DNA of 64,000 bases from Bacteroidota bacterium (GTDB taxonomy: Bacteria > Chloroflexota > Anaerolineae > Aggregatilineales > Phototrophicaceae). This document shows positions 17,315 to 26,493 of the stretch, piece after piece (position 1 is the stretch's first letter; each line of letters opens with the position of its first letter). The translations under genes were made by a program, and so were the position numbers. The DNA lies in NCBI GenBank assembly GCA_027492915.1, contig JAPUDW010000327.1, forward strand, positions 113,657 through 177,656, in the 5' to 3' direction. The notes beneath the pieces are model-generated. The model saw only the letters and a list, made by a program, of their open reading frames with translations, had not been told where the DNA came from and did no database searches.

Positions 17315-17345
17315 TTGCCCTAACACGCCATATGGCGCGTATCAT
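17315..17345 (+). promoter_or_regulatory. copA promoter with long spacer and central palindrome (copy 2)
   Basis: TTGCCC (17315-17320) and TATCAT (17340-17345) are 19 bases apart, longer than the normal 17. The palindrome CGCCATATGGCG (17326-17337) sits near the middle of the spacer. A dyad in a 19-20 base spacer is the hallmark of promoters activated by MerR-family metal sensors such as CueR. No MerR-family gene is present in the window. Confidence 0.6.
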
Positions 17346-17410
17346 GCTAACAGTTTTCGTTTATCTTCAAACTGTTGAACTAAATGAGTAATTTCAATCA
17401 GGGAACTAGA

Positions 17411-19951
17411 ATGTCGAATAACATAACCCAAGAAGTTGAACTCCCTATCACAGGCATGACCTGTGCGAGTTGTGTTCGTAATGTTGAACGTGCGCTCACC
17501 AAAGCCAACGGTGTTGTCAGCGCAACTGTTAACCTAGCAACTGAACGTGCATCAGTAACCTATGATCCCGCCCAAATTAAGTTAGATCAAATGATAGACC
17601 GTGTTTCCGGTGCTGGATACGGCGTGGTTCAAGCAACTATCGAGCTTCCTATCACGGGCATGACCTGTGCGTCATGTGTACGAAGTGTCGAGCGCGCACT
17701 TTCAAAGCCATCGGGTATTCTGTCAGTAAATGTCAATCTCGCCACTGAGAAAGCAACCGTTTCTTATTTGCCGGGTAGAGTTCGTCGATCTGATTTGGTC
17801 AAAGCAGTAGAAGCAGCCGGTTACGGCGTAATTGATCTCTCAACTGCGGAGCAACCAGAAGACGCGGAACGTGCAGCTCGTGAGGCCGAAACCCAACGTC
17901 AACGACGATTGGTCATTATCGGCGCTTTATTCACCATCCCTCTGTTCATCTTAAGTATGACTCGGGATCTATTAATGCTGAGTGCTGTTCCGACTAGCAA
18001 TATGTCTGGTATGACAATGAGTGGGACAGCCTTACCTTGGTTTATGTGGGTAGGCTGGCCGTTCGTATTTGGACTGCTTGCCACACCCGTACAAGTTTTG
18101 CTTGGTCGGCAGTATATCGTCGGCGCGTGGAAAGCCGCTCGCAATCGTACCGCCAATATGGATACGCTGATCGCGTTAGGCTCACTGGCCGCTTACACTT
18201 ACAGTGTCGTCGTATTGATTGGAACACTGCTCAATAGCAATGGCCTCTCCGGGCATGTCTATTTTGAAACCGGCGCGGTCATTCTGGTACTCATCACTTT
18301 CGGCAAGTTACTTGAATCACGAGCTAAAGGGCGTACCAGCGAAGCCATTAAGAAACTAATGGGCTTGGCTCCACGTACCGCGACATTGCTACGGGATGGG
18401 CAAGAAACTGAAGTGAGTGTCGATGATATTGTCGTCGGTGATATGCTGGTCGTACGCCCCGGCGAACGGATTCCTGTGGACGGTGTGGTTGTCGAAGGCC
18501 GTTCGTCAGTGGATGAATCTATGCTTACAGGCGAAAGTCTGCCCGTTGGCAAAAGTGCTGGTAGTAATGCTATCGGCAGCACCATCAATAAACAGGGACG
18601 GTTGATAATCGAAGCCCAGCGCGTAGGCAGCGAAACTGCGCTGGCACAAATTATTCGTCTGGTCGAGCAGGCGCAAGGCTCAAAAGCACCCATCCAGCAT
18701 GTCGCCGATCAAGTGTCGAGTGTTTTTGTCCCGATTGTACTCGCTCTGGCAGCAGTGACGTTCTTGGGGTGGTTAGTATTGGCGCATGGCGATTTTACAA
18801 CCGCCATGATGCACGCTATCGCAGTACTGGTCATCGCTTGTCCATGTGCTTTGGGTTTGGCCACTCCAACAGCCATTATGGTTGGGACTGGACGTGGCGC
18901 GGAAATGGGAATCCTATTTAAGAACAGCGAAGCTCTGGAAAATGCTCATCGCATCAAGGTGATTGCCCTTGATAAAACAGGCACGATTACGCGCGGTGAA
19001 CCCAGTGTGACCGATGTCGTCCCGACTATCGATTTCACGAGCGAACGGTTACTCCAAATTGCTGCCTCTGCCGAGCGAGGCAGCGAACATCCGCTGGCAC
19101 AGGCGATTGTTCAGAAGGCGCAAGCCCAAAAACTCACCCTCATGCAACCGCAAGATTTTCAGTCCGAAGCCGGACGCGGCATTCAAGCGCTGATTGATGG
19201 TCAATCGGTGCAAATCGGTAGTCCCCGCTATATCAGTGAGTTAGGTATTGATCTGGGTAAGACAGTTGCCGAGGTCGAAAACTTGCAGGCGAAAGGCCGC
19301 ACAGTTGTGATGGTCATGGTAAACGGCAAGTATGCGGGTATGATTGGTATTGCCGATACTGTGAAACCTACTTCAGCCACTGCGATTGCTGCTCTCAAGG
19401 CGCTGGGCTTAGAGGTGGTTATGATTACGGGCGACAATCAACGCACGGCACAAGCCATTGCCGCAGAGGTTGGGATTACACGTATTTTAGCTGATGTACT
19501 GCCTGCCCAGAAATCTGAGGCTGTAAAATCCCTTCAATCGGGTGGTCAAAAGGTGGCGATGGTAGGCGATGGCGTAAACGATGCGCCCGCACTGGCTCAA
19601 GCCGATGTAGGTATTGCTATTGGCACAGGTACAGACATTGCAATAGAAGCCTCTGATATAACGCTCGTGAGTGGTGACTTGATTGGCGCAGCACGAGCAA
19701 TCAAATTGAGCAAAGCCACCATGCGAACAATCTATCAGAATCTCTTCTGGGCTTTCATCTACAACATCATCTTAATCCCGGCGGCGATATTCGGTGTACT
19801 GGCTCCCGTACTTGCCGCAGCGGCTATGGCTTTTTCGTCCGTCTTCGTTGTTAGCAACAGTTTGCGTTTGCGCCGAATCCGTTTGGAGAATGAAAAAGCT
19901 GACTATCAATCCCAAACTAGGGTTTTGAAAGCTACGCCCGAACTTCAGTAA
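17411..19951 (+). CDS. copA: CopA-type Cu(I)-exporting P1B ATPase with two HMA domains
   Basis: An exporter of about 846 residues. Two N-terminal HMA domains each carry GMTCASC. Eight membrane segments follow, with the actuator motif [10 protein letters not shown], the transport motif [13 protein letters not shown] (CPC, P1B-1 group), the phosphorylation site DKTGTIT, the nucleotide-binding HP in SEHPLAQ, and [14 protein letters not shown]. Start ATG 17411 is preferred because AGGGA lies about 7 bases upstream; ATG 17384 would add nine residues. It would receive Cu(I) from CopZ. The gene stands alone behind its own promoter. Confidence 0.95.
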   Translation: MSNNITQEVELPITGMTCASCVRNVERALTKANGVVSATVNLATERASVTYDPAQIKLDQMIDRVSGAGYGVVQATIELPITGMTCASCVRSVERALSKPSGILSVNVNLATEKATVSYLPGRVRRSDLVKAVEAAGYGVIDLSTAEQPEDAERAAREAETQRQRRLVIIGALFTIPLFILSMTRDLLMLSAVPTSNMSGMTMSGTALPWFMWVGWPFVFGLLATPVQVLLGRQYIVGAWKAARNRTANMDTLIALGSLAAYTYSVVVLIGTLLNSNGLSGHVYFETGAVILVLITFGKLLESRAKGRTSEAIKKLMGLAPRTATLLRDGQETEVSVDDIVVGDMLVVRPGERIPVDGVVVEGRSSVDESMLTGESLPVGKSAGSNAIGSTINKQGRLIIEAQRVGSETALAQIIRLVEQAQGSKAPIQHVADQVSSVFVPIVLALAAVTFLGWLVLAHGDFTTAMMHAIAVLVIACPCALGLATPTAIMVGTGRGAEMGILFKNSEALENAHRIKVIALDKTGTITRGEPSVTDVVPTIDFTSERLLQIAASAERGSEHPLAQAIVQKAQAQKLTLMQPQDFQSEAGRGIQALIDGQSVQIGSPRYISELGIDLGKTVAEVENLQAKGRTVVMVMVNGKYAGMIGIADTVKPTSATAIAALKALGLEVVMITGDNQRTAQAIAAEVGITRILADVLPAQKSEAVKSLQSGGQKVAMVGDGVNDAPALAQADVGIAIGTGTDIAIEASDITLVSGDLIGAARAIKLSKATMRTIYQNLFWAFIYNIILIPAAIFGVLAPVLAAAAMAFSSVFVVSNSLRLRRIRLENEKADYQSQTRVLKATPELQ

Positions 19952-20077
19952 TTCCGGGATACTGTTCGATTTGTCAATGAGCGACAACCGGGGTTGCCAA
20001 TGTGCATCCCCTTATCATTTAGGTGACTGTAAGCAGCCTTCTGTAATGTGTCATTACTATAAATATTGGAGGCTATC

Positions 20078-20563
20078 TTGTCGCGCAAACGCAAAATTGC
20101 AACAGCATTAGTTGGGATCGTCGTTGTTGGTTTTCTTATACTACAAGTGCTTCCAGTAGGAAGTTTTCGTGACGTGCTTCAGCGTAAGGCTAATCCGTCC
20201 GTCATAGCTACGATTGATTGGAATTCGCCCGATACGGAAAATTTGGTAAAGAGAGCCTGTTTCGATTGTCATAGTAACGAAACAATATATCCTTGGTATG
20301 CCCAAGTTGCGCCTGTTTCTTGGTTAGTCACTCGCGACGTGAACAAAGGACGCGCAGCGATGAATTTTTCTGAGGATGCGGCAACGGAATATGACTTAAA
20401 TGATTTGGAATGGCATCTTTATAACGATATGCCTCCCCGCATCTATTTGGTTATGCATCCAGAAGCCAAGTTAACCGATGAGGAAAGAAAAACACTTCTC
20501 GAAGGGTTTCAAGATACATTCACCCAAGCGTCACATGAAGGCATGGATATGAGCGGGGGATAG
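20078..20563 (+). CDS. Membrane-anchored haem-binding domain protein
   Basis: A 161-residue protein with one N-terminal helix (residues about 7-25) and an outside domain with the c-type haem motif CFDCH (CxxCH), followed by YPWYAQVAPVSWLV, which is typical of the haem_bd family. It carries one haem c and may pass electrons. TTG 20078 is chosen as start because a GGAGG ribosome binding site lies 5 bases upstream; reading from TTG 20066 would place the start inside that site. It ends with a short Met-containing tail (EGMDMSGG). A terminator follows. Confidence 0.82.
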   Translation: MSRKRKIATALVGIVVVGFLILQVLPVGSFRDVLQRKANPSVIATIDWNSPDTENLVKRACFDCHSNETIYPWYAQVAPVSWLVTRDVNKGRAAMNFSEDAATEYDLNDLEWHLYNDMPPRIYLVMHPEAKLTDEERKTLLEGFQDTFTQASHEGMDMSGG

Positions 20564-20572
20564 CAAGAGAAA

Positions 20573-20608
20573 AACACGCTACTTATTTCAAGTAACGTGT
20601 TCTTTTTT
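20573..20608. terminator. Strong hairpin terminator, probably bidirectional
   Basis: AACACG and TACTT pair with AAGTA and CGTGTT around a short loop with one mismatch (stem 20573-20601), followed by TTTTTT at 20603-20608. The left flank GAGAAAA gives a U-rich tail on the minus strand. It separates the haem-binding gene from the convergent HMA gene. Confidence 0.8.
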
Positions 20609-20622
20609 GCAGTAGACAGTAC

Positions 20623-20832
20623 TTATACCGGTGCAGGTGCGTAATCAATCTCAACGAGCTTGCCTTCAATACCGCCCCATGAAGCTGGCGCATCCCACTC
20701 AACTGTAACCATCTTCGTGTCGACATCCGCATCGACCTGTTTCACACCCGGAAGCTGACTTACTTCGGTCTTAATTGTATTCACGCAGCCATCGCAACCA
20801 ATAGCCGGCACTTGAAATGTTTTACGCTCCAT
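20623..20832 (-). CDS. HMA-domain metal-binding protein
   Basis: A 69-residue cytosolic protein with a single HMA fold. The metal site is IGCDGC (CxxC) near residues 12-15, preceded by PA rather than the usual GM. A good AAGGAG ribosome binding site lies upstream of ATG 20832. The C-terminus ends VEIDYAPAPV. It resembles CopZ-like chaperones but is distinct from the gene at 10100. Its promoter region carries copy 3 of the copper-island palindrome. Confidence 0.85.
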   Translation of the reverse strand: MERKTFQVPAIGCDGCVNTIKTEVSQLPGVKQVDADVDTKMVTVEWDAPASWGGIEGKLVEIDYAPAPV

Positions 20833-20893
20833 GAAAAATCTCCTTTAGTATCGTCAAAATCTGACAAAGAAAGTTTACTATACGCCGTGATGA

Positions 20894-20924
20894 AATATAT
20901 ACGCCATTTGGCGGTATTTATACA
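20894..20924 (-). promoter_or_regulatory. HMA-gene promoter with central palindrome (copy 3)
   Basis: On the minus strand, TATATT (20899-20894) is a good -10 box. It lies two bases from the palindrome CGCCAAATGGCG (20913-20902), the same offset as in the copA promoter. With a 19-base spacer the -35 box would be the weak TGTATA (20924-20919). A weak -35 and a long spacer fit an activator-dependent promoter. The site could also affect the divergent gene at 20984. Confidence 0.55.
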
Positions 20925-20983
20925 TTGTAGACATGTGTTAGTGTGAGTAGTTAGGGGTTTTCTCACAAAGGGGCTTTTCAAAA

Positions 20984-22567
20984 ATGGCGACGGTTGTCAC
21001 TGAAACAGATCACAGTTTAAAGAATGACATTGCTAATTTCGCAGTGCAAGCTATACAATTTTTTCGACATTACGCACCAATGATAATTATTGTATTTGGC
21101 ATTCTGATCCGACTTCCACTGACCTTTTTGCCCCTTACCTATAGTGCAACCGATACATGGCGACAAGCCGATACGGCATCAATCGCGCATAACTTTGTGG
21201 ATGGCGGCAACATTCTATATCCTCAGATTGATTGGGGAGGGACTGGGCCGGGTTACGTCGAAGCAGAGTTCCAACTCTTTCCGTTCATTGTTTCAAAATT
21301 ATATAAGTGGTTTGGAGAGCAAGTTGGCCTAGGTCGTTTAGTGGCACTAGTGTTTACAACAGGTGCTTTCATATTTTTCTATTTGCTGGCACGTCGAATA
21401 GTCGCACCAAAGGCTGCTCTTTGGGCACTATTTTTCTTGGTTGTATCACCGCTATCCATCCGATACAGCGTGGCATTCATGCCCGAGGCAACTGTTTTCT
21501 TTTTCTATATAAGCGCACTTTATTTTTTCGACAAGTGGTTAGAAAAGGAAACGCTTACACTCCTTCTCGCATCTGGTGTATGTACTGCATTTGCGATTCT
21601 CGTTAAACCCACCTCGATTCACATAGGATTGATATTCCTGCTCTTAGTCTTAATCCGTCATCGTTTAGGGGTCTTTAAGCGTCTTGATTTATGGTTGTTT
21701 GCCATTGTCAGTTTGCTTCCCAGTATCCTGTGGTACTTACATGCCCGCAATCTTTACCTTGAATATGGGAACACTTTTGGCGTAATTTCAGGTGGCGATA
21801 GCAAACTAGGTAACTTCAGCTATTGGCTTAGACCCGGCTTTTACCTAAATCTTGCGCGGCTCGATTTTAAATGGATATTCGCAGCAACAGGAATCATACC
21901 CTTTCTAATTGGTCTAGGAATAGTGATCCGAAAACGCCAACTGCTGCTTCTGATTTTTGGGATTATTGTCATTCCTATTTATTACATGATTGTTGCCCGT
22001 TATGCACAGGCAGAATGGGGAATTCAGTATCACATTTATGCGTTGCCCTATGCGGCAATTGGGGTCGGATTAGGTTTGGAATGGTTATTTGAGCAGCTTA
22101 ACAAGCGAGTCTCAATTCGCGCATTTATCCGTTCACCATATATTTTAGTAGGTGTCGCAACTCTTGCTTTTATGGCGATAATTTCGCTTCGGATTTATCG
22201 AAGCGAATTGTTAGTGCCTGTTGCACAACCGCTTGCGGAATGCGCCAAATCGGTTGCTTATCTTGTGCCTGAAGATTCTCGTATCATAGTTGGTACTGAG
22301 TCTGTCGCTAATGAGAATGGCACTCCAAATAACTATCAAGAACCAAATATATTCTTTTACAGCCATCGCTATGGCTGGAGTCTACCTGCTGATTGGTACA
22401 CACCTGAAAAGGTTGAGGAATTCCGGCGGGATGGTGCTGCTTATCTCATTGTGCCTGATGACCATATCGTGCCAGCATTAACAGATTACCTTGGAGAAAA
22501 TGCCACACAGATTGGACCCGGTGTTGAATCAAGATGCGGCATATACGAGTTCAAGAAAAACGCTTGA
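20984..22567 (+). CDS. Multi-pass membrane glycosyltransferase (GT39/ArnT/PMT-like)
   Basis: A 527-residue protein with about 11-12 hydrophobic segments. The first outside loop carries the acidic, aromatic segment SATDTWRQADTASIA and later PGYVEAEFQLFPF, as in GT-C transferases that use lipid-linked sugars. A soluble C-terminal part (about 410-527) includes YQEPNIFFYSHRYGW. Donor and acceptor are unknown. It lies within the copper island but has no clear link to metal; the copy 3 palindrome is in its upstream gap. Confidence 0.75.
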   Translation: MATVVTETDHSLKNDIANFAVQAIQFFRHYAPMIIIVFGILIRLPLTFLPLTYSATDTWRQADTASIAHNFVDGGNILYPQIDWGGTGPGYVEAEFQLFPFIVSKLYKWFGEQVGLGRLVALVFTTGAFIFFYLLARRIVAPKAALWALFFLVVSPLSIRYSVAFMPEATVFFFYISALYFFDKWLEKETLTLLLASGVCTAFAILVKPTSIHIGLIFLLLVLIRHRLGVFKRLDLWLFAIVSLLPSILWYLHARNLYLEYGNTFGVISGGDSKLGNFSYWLRPGFYLNLARLDFKWIFAATGIIPFLIGLGIVIRKRQLLLLIFGIIVIPIYYMIVARYAQAEWGIQYHIYALPYAAIGVGLGLEWLFEQLNKRVSIRAFIRSPYILVGVATLAFMAIISLRIYRSELLVPVAQPLAECAKSVAYLVPEDSRIIVGTESVANENGTPNNYQEPNIFFYSHRYGWSLPADWYTPEKVEEFRRDGAAYLIVPDDHIVPALTDYLGENATQIGPGVESRCGIYEFKKNA

Positions 22568-22592
22568 ATTACAGTGGAGAGATAATCGAATC

Positions 22593-23228
22593 ATGATACG
22601 GATTTTATTAGCTGAAGATCATAAAATTGTTCGTCAGGGGACCCGCCTCTATTTGGAAAGCATGGGAGTAGAAGTGGCAGGCGAGGCTACAACGGGCCGA
22701 GAAGCCGTTGATATGGCACGCTCACTGAAGCCAGATGTGATAATCATGGATATTCATATGCCTGAACTCACTGGTATTGAGGCAACACGCCGCATCCTTC
22801 ACGAGAACAGGGACATTCGTATTCTGGTGCTGACGGCTTACGATAATCCGGTTTATGTTCATGCGCTGCTAGATGCTGGCGCTGATGGCTTTGTTCTGAA
22901 AACAGCAGAATTATCAGAACTTTATCAAGCCCTGATTGAAGTTTCTAGTGGCCGCACAGCATTTGATCCCCAAGTTGTTGAAAAGGCCAATCAAAGTTAT
23001 CAGCCGTTAGTTGAAAGCTTGACTGAAAGAGAAATAGCCGTCCTTACTCAAGCCGCACACGGTTTAACCAATAAGGAAATTGGAAAGTCTCTGTTCATTT
23101 CAGACCGTACCGTTCAAGGACATCTTCAGAACATCTATCAAAAACTTGGTGTGGGTACACGCACTGAAGCCGTTACAATGGGTCTCGGTCGGGGCTTAAT
23201 TCATCTGAATGAGGATTTACCACTATGA
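22593..23228 (+). CDS. NarL/FixJ-family response regulator
   Basis: A 211-residue regulator. The receiver domain shows LLAEDHKIV, the phospho-acceptor Asp in DVIIMDIHMPELTG and Lys in FVLKTAEL. The C-terminal LuxR-type HTH is LTEREIAVLTQAAHGLTNKE with SDRTVQGHLQNIYQKLGV. ATG 22593 is the start of the receiver fold, with GGAGAG upstream; a longer in-frame reading overlaps the glycosyltransferase. It is coupled to the kinase gene by a 4-base overlap. Confidence 0.92.
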   Translation: MIRILLAEDHKIVRQGTRLYLESMGVEVAGEATTGREAVDMARSLKPDVIIMDIHMPELTGIEATRRILHENRDIRILVLTAYDNPVYVHALLDAGADGFVLKTAELSELYQALIEVSSGRTAFDPQVVEKANQSYQPLVESLTEREIAVLTQAAHGLTNKEIGKSLFISDRTVQGHLQNIYQKLGVGTRTEAVTMGLGRGLIHLNEDLPL

Positions 23229-24292
23229 CCGAACCTTTATGGTTGTGTGCGTTTCTGCTTGTCATGCTATTTGTAGTCAATACTTGGCTTATCTGGCGAG
23301 TATTAGGCCCATTACACCGCTTGGCTGGGCAAGCGGAGCGTCTTACACAAGGGGACTTAGTCTCTCTTGAATTGACTTGCGGTGGCATTTCTGAAATTGA
23401 TGCACTACGTCGCTCGATGATGGCGATGGTAGGACATGTACGCCGTTCACAAGAACAAAGCCATCTTTATGCGGGTGTATTAACCAATGGTCAGGAAGCC
23501 GAGCGCACACGAATAGCACGTGAACTGCATGATGAAACGGTTCAACTGTTTATTGCTATCGCCCAAGAAACAGACCTAACGCGCTCGCTGGTTGAGAAAC
23601 ATCCTACAAAAGCGATTGAAATGCTGAAGACTATACGGAATCAAGCAACCGACGCTGTGGATAATTTACGCCATCTGATTGCTGATTTAAGACCCCCTGC
23701 ATTGGAAGAACTCGGATTAGTAGCGGCATTAAAAATGCTGGCAGAGAATCCATCTCATGCCACAATCAATGTCGAAGTTGAAGGGGTCGAACGTCGGCTA
23801 AAAGAGAAATACGAACTCGCTTTATTTCGCTGCGCTCAGGAGGCCGTCAACAACGCTCAACATCACAGCACAGCGAACGATATTCTCATCAAAGTAACTT
23901 ACCAACCGGATCAAATTCTGCTTACAGTTGAAGATAATGGAACGGGCTTTAGTGTACCATCTGATTTCAGTTGTTTAGCCTCCAAGGGGCATTATGGTTT
24001 ACTTGGAATCCATGAACGGGTTCAAAGTTTAAACGGCACACTTCAGATGAGCAGTCGACAAAACACAGGTACACAACTCAAAATCGCGATCCCCTGTCTT
24101 GAAGAGGATCAGCCAGAGAATACTGTTCACGATCCTGTTTGCAATGCTGTGATTAAACCTCATCAAGCTTATGCACATGTTCAATATAAAGGTAAATCCT
24201 TCTATTTTTGTTGTCCGGTATGCCAAGGGGCGTTTCAGAAAAATCCCACGATTTATGTACAGAGTGGTGAGCAACTAGTACAGGAAAATTAG
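23225..24292 (+). CDS. NarX/DegS-type histidine kinase with C-terminal YHS metal-binding domain
   Basis: A 355-residue kinase. A single membrane helix (residues 4-24) leads into a HAMP-like segment. HisKA_3 has the phospho-His in RIARELHDETVQ (about residues 98-109), and the HATPase domain shows VEDNGTGF and GHYGLLGIHERV. Residues about 302-350 form a YHS domain: HDPVCNAVI, then FYFCCPVCQGAFQKNP. YHS and related TRASH domains bind metal through cysteines, so this kinase probably senses copper or a similar ion in the cytosol. There is almost no outside sensor region. It overlaps the response regulator by 4 bases. Confidence 0.88.
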   Translation: MTEPLWLCAFLLVMLFVVNTWLIWRVLGPLHRLAGQAERLTQGDLVSLELTCGGISEIDALRRSMMAMVGHVRRSQEQSHLYAGVLTNGQEAERTRIARELHDETVQLFIAIAQETDLTRSLVEKHPTKAIEMLKTIRNQATDAVDNLRHLIADLRPPALEELGLVAALKMLAENPSHATINVEVEGVERRLKEKYELALFRCAQEAVNNAQHHSTANDILIKVTYQPDQILLTVEDNGTGFSVPSDFSCLASKGHYGLLGIHERVQSLNGTLQMSSRQNTGTQLKIAIPCLEEDQPENTVHDPVCNAVIKPHQAYAHVQYKGKSFYFCCPVCQGAFQKNPTIYVQSGEQLVQEN

Positions 24293-24309
24293 ATATTTGA
24301 CATGCCACA

Positions 24310-24364
24310 GGTCAGATATGTGACCGCGACATTCGGAAGTCATGTATATTTCGACTAAAGTCGA
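24310..24364. promoter_or_regulatory. Two small dyads upstream of the PaaK-like gene
   Basis: GGTCA-GATATG-TGACC (24310-24325) and TCGAC-TAAA-GTCGA (24351-24364) lie in the 156-base gap after the YHS kinase. The core TCAGATATGTGA of the first dyad also occurs in the copA upstream gap at 17292-17303. NarL-type regulators bind short dyads, so the neighbouring regulator is a candidate, but the evidence is thin. Confidence 0.3.
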
Positions 24365-24448
24365 TGTGCCGCATCTGATTGATATGGTGACCGAAACAGG
24401 CGACAATCGGAACACATATAAGGCTGCGCTTTTCGAGACAGGAGCTGC

Positions 24449-25852
24449 ATGATGAGTATAGCAACGATCTTGACAGTGTTAACGACTCTACGCCAACTGC
24501 GACAGCGTGAATATTGGACCCGCGAACAATTGGAGACAAATCAGACTCAGGCGTTGAGCCAGCTTCGAGAGTGTGTCTATAAACACTCGCCGTTTTATCA
24601 GCAGTTTCACCAAGGGTTGATGGATCGCCCACTGCATGAGCTTCCCATACTGACGAAAACCATGATGATGGAACATTTTGACGACCTCGTGACAGATCGC
24701 CAAATTCGCCTAAAGGACATTCGAACGCATATGACCGCACTGCAAGGCGATCAGCATTACCTGGATCGTTACTGGGTCACGGCGACTTCGGGCAGCACCG
24801 GGCAACCCGGTATTTTCCTGTTTAATCGCGCTGAATGGGCAACGGTCATTGCCTCGTTTGCGCGCGGTCAGGACTGGGGAGGTCTCAAGGTAGATTTGCG
24901 GCATCGTCGGAAAATGGCTATGGTCTCATCCACTGCTTCCCTGCATATGTCGTCCCGCGTCGGCTTGACCGTTCAAAGTCCCTGGATTTCAACGCTGCGA
25001 TTAGCGGCTGCGGAACCCCTTCCAACCATCGTCCAGCAGCTCAACGACTTCCAGCCCGATATTCTCGTCGCCTACGCTTCAATGGCACGCATTTTGGCAG
25101 AGGAGCAGCACGCCAGACGGCTTCAGATTAAACCCACTGTCATTTTCACCAGTTCAGAAGTGCTGACTGATGAAACGCGGCGGCGCGTGGAAGATGCTTG
25201 GGGCAAAGTCCTCTTCAACCAATATGCTGCCACTGAGAGTGGTGGACTAGCAGCAGAACGAAGTGACCATCGTGGGTTGTATCTGTTTGAAGATCTTGTC
25301 ATTTTTGAGGTCGTGGATGCAGAAAACCGACCGGTGCTGCCCGGTCAATACGGGGACAAGGTGCTGCTTACAGCGCTCTTTAAGCGCACACAACCGCTGA
25401 TCCGCTACGAGCTGCACGACAGTGTACGGCTGGCATTAGAACCCAATGTATCGGCGTCGCCTTTCGCCTTGATTGACGGCATTCAGGGGCGTACAGAAGA
25501 TATCCTCTACCTTCCCAGCCTTGCCGGAGGGGAGATTGCAGTCCATCCCAACATCTTTCATCAGATCATGGATACAGTGCCCGCAAATGGCTGGCAGGTC
25601 GTTCAAGGAGCCGATGGACTGACACTGCTCCTCAGCGGTCTCCGTGAAACCTTTGAGGACGACACACTGGTGAGCCAGGTGCGCAATGCTTTGACCCAAC
25701 AAGGTATTGTTGTACCCACCATAGCCGTGCAGCGGGTGACTGCCATTCCTAAGGGCGCAGGTGGGAAAGCGCCGCTCATCAAGTCGAACCGCACCCCCGC
25801 TCCCACTATCGAGAACCCCTTGCCAGACTCACATGAGGAAACGTCGTCATGA
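24449..25852 (+). CDS. PaaK-like adenylate-forming enzyme (phenylacetate-CoA ligase family)
   Basis: A 467-residue member of the ANL superfamily. The AMP-binding loop is TATSGSTGQPGIF (about residues 112-124), the second motif is FNQYAATESGGLAAERSDH, and a late motif is GRTEDIL. It would activate a carboxylic acid as acyl-adenylate and perhaps transfer it to CoA; the acid is unknown. The length is close to PaaK. AGGAG lies just before ATG 24449, which is followed at once by a second ATG at 24452. The next gene overlaps by 4 bases. G+C is higher than in the copper island to the left. Confidence 0.82.
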   Translation: MMSIATILTVLTTLRQLRQREYWTREQLETNQTQALSQLRECVYKHSPFYQQFHQGLMDRPLHELPILTKTMMMEHFDDLVTDRQIRLKDIRTHMTALQGDQHYLDRYWVTATSGSTGQPGIFLFNRAEWATVIASFARGQDWGGLKVDLRHRRKMAMVSSTASLHMSSRVGLTVQSPWISTLRLAAAEPLPTIVQQLNDFQPDILVAYASMARILAEEQHARRLQIKPTVIFTSSEVLTDETRRRVEDAWGKVLFNQYAATESGGLAAERSDHRGLYLFEDLVIFEVVDAENRPVLPGQYGDKVLLTALFKRTQPLIRYELHDSVRLALEPNVSASPFALIDGIQGRTEDILYLPSLAGGEIAVHPNIFHQIMDTVPANGWQVVQGADGLTLLLSGLRETFEDDTLVSQVRNALTQQGIVVPTIAVQRVTAIPKGAGGKAPLIKSNRTPAPTIENPLPDSHEETSS

Positions 25853-26268
25853 ATTTTAAGCCTTACTCTTCGACTCTACTGACGGTGTGCGGGATCATCT
25901 TGATGGGAATAGGCCTCTACTTTGCGCTCATTCGTCCCGAATTGTTGCCCGAAGATTTCCGATATATGGTGTTATCTCCAGAGCAGCTTCAAGTGACAGC
26001 ACCCGGTCTTCTCAACTGGTTAGACAAGGTGTTTTGGGTCATGGGATGCTATGTGTTTACGACGGGTCTCTTGACCAGTTACCTTGCACAGACGGCGTTT
26101 CGGGATCGTCGGCGAGGGATTTTGAGTGTCGTTGGGTTGGCGGGAGTGTTCTCAATCGGTTTGATGGTGTTTATAAACTTTCTAATCGATTCGGATTTCA
26201 AATGGCCGTTAGTCATCATCGCCGCTTTTTGGTTAACTGCAATGGGACTTTTTCTGCGACAAAAATGA
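25849..26268 (+). CDS. Small four-helix membrane protein
   Basis: A 139-residue hydrophobic protein with four likely membrane helices (about 9-27, 61-80, 91-113 and 117-136). I do not recognise a family. The start ATG overlaps the stop of the PaaK-like gene (ATGA), so the two are translated together. A role with the adenylating enzyme, for example at the membrane, is inferred from coupling only. Confidence 0.65.
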   Translation: MNFKPYSSTLLTVCGIILMGIGLYFALIRPELLPEDFRYMVLSPEQLQVTAPGLLNWLDKVFWVMGCYVFTTGLLTSYLAQTAFRDRRRGILSVVGLAGVFSIGLMVFINFLIDSDFKWPLVIIAAFWLTAMGLFLRQK

Positions 26269-26315
26269 ATCAATCCTAGGCATATTGTTCATCAAGTATT
26301 ACCAATCTGAGGTAA

Positions 26316-26440
26316 GAGTATGTTGGTGAAGACCCCGTTTGTGGGATAGAAATCGATCTCAAGGAATCTACCGGAATATCGAACCATCAGGGACAATCCT
26401 ACTATTGCTGTTGACCTGTCTGCTACGGGCGTTCCAAAAC
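26316..26440 (+). pseudogene. Decayed YHS-domain fragment
   Basis: In the gap after the four-helix protein the plus strand reads, in one frame, GEDPVCGIEIDLKESTG, then NHQGQSYYCC, then an in-frame TGA (26412-26414), then PVCYG. A one-base shift then restores AFQN. This is the full layout of a YHS domain (DPVCG, YYCC..C, AFQ), interrupted by a stop and a frameshift and without a start codon. It resembles the YHS domain of the kinase at 23225 but is too different to be a recent copy. Confidence 0.6.
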
Positions 26441-26493
26441 TTCTATTATGGTATGTAGAGAGTGCTGCAACCGATGCCGGTAGAATAGCTAAG

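Noticed and set aside
26406..26423. In-frame TGA between Cys codons of the YHS remnant as a possible selenocysteine
   Set aside because: A frameshift follows within a few codons, there is no start codon, and no SECIS-like hairpin is evident. Decay explains it better.
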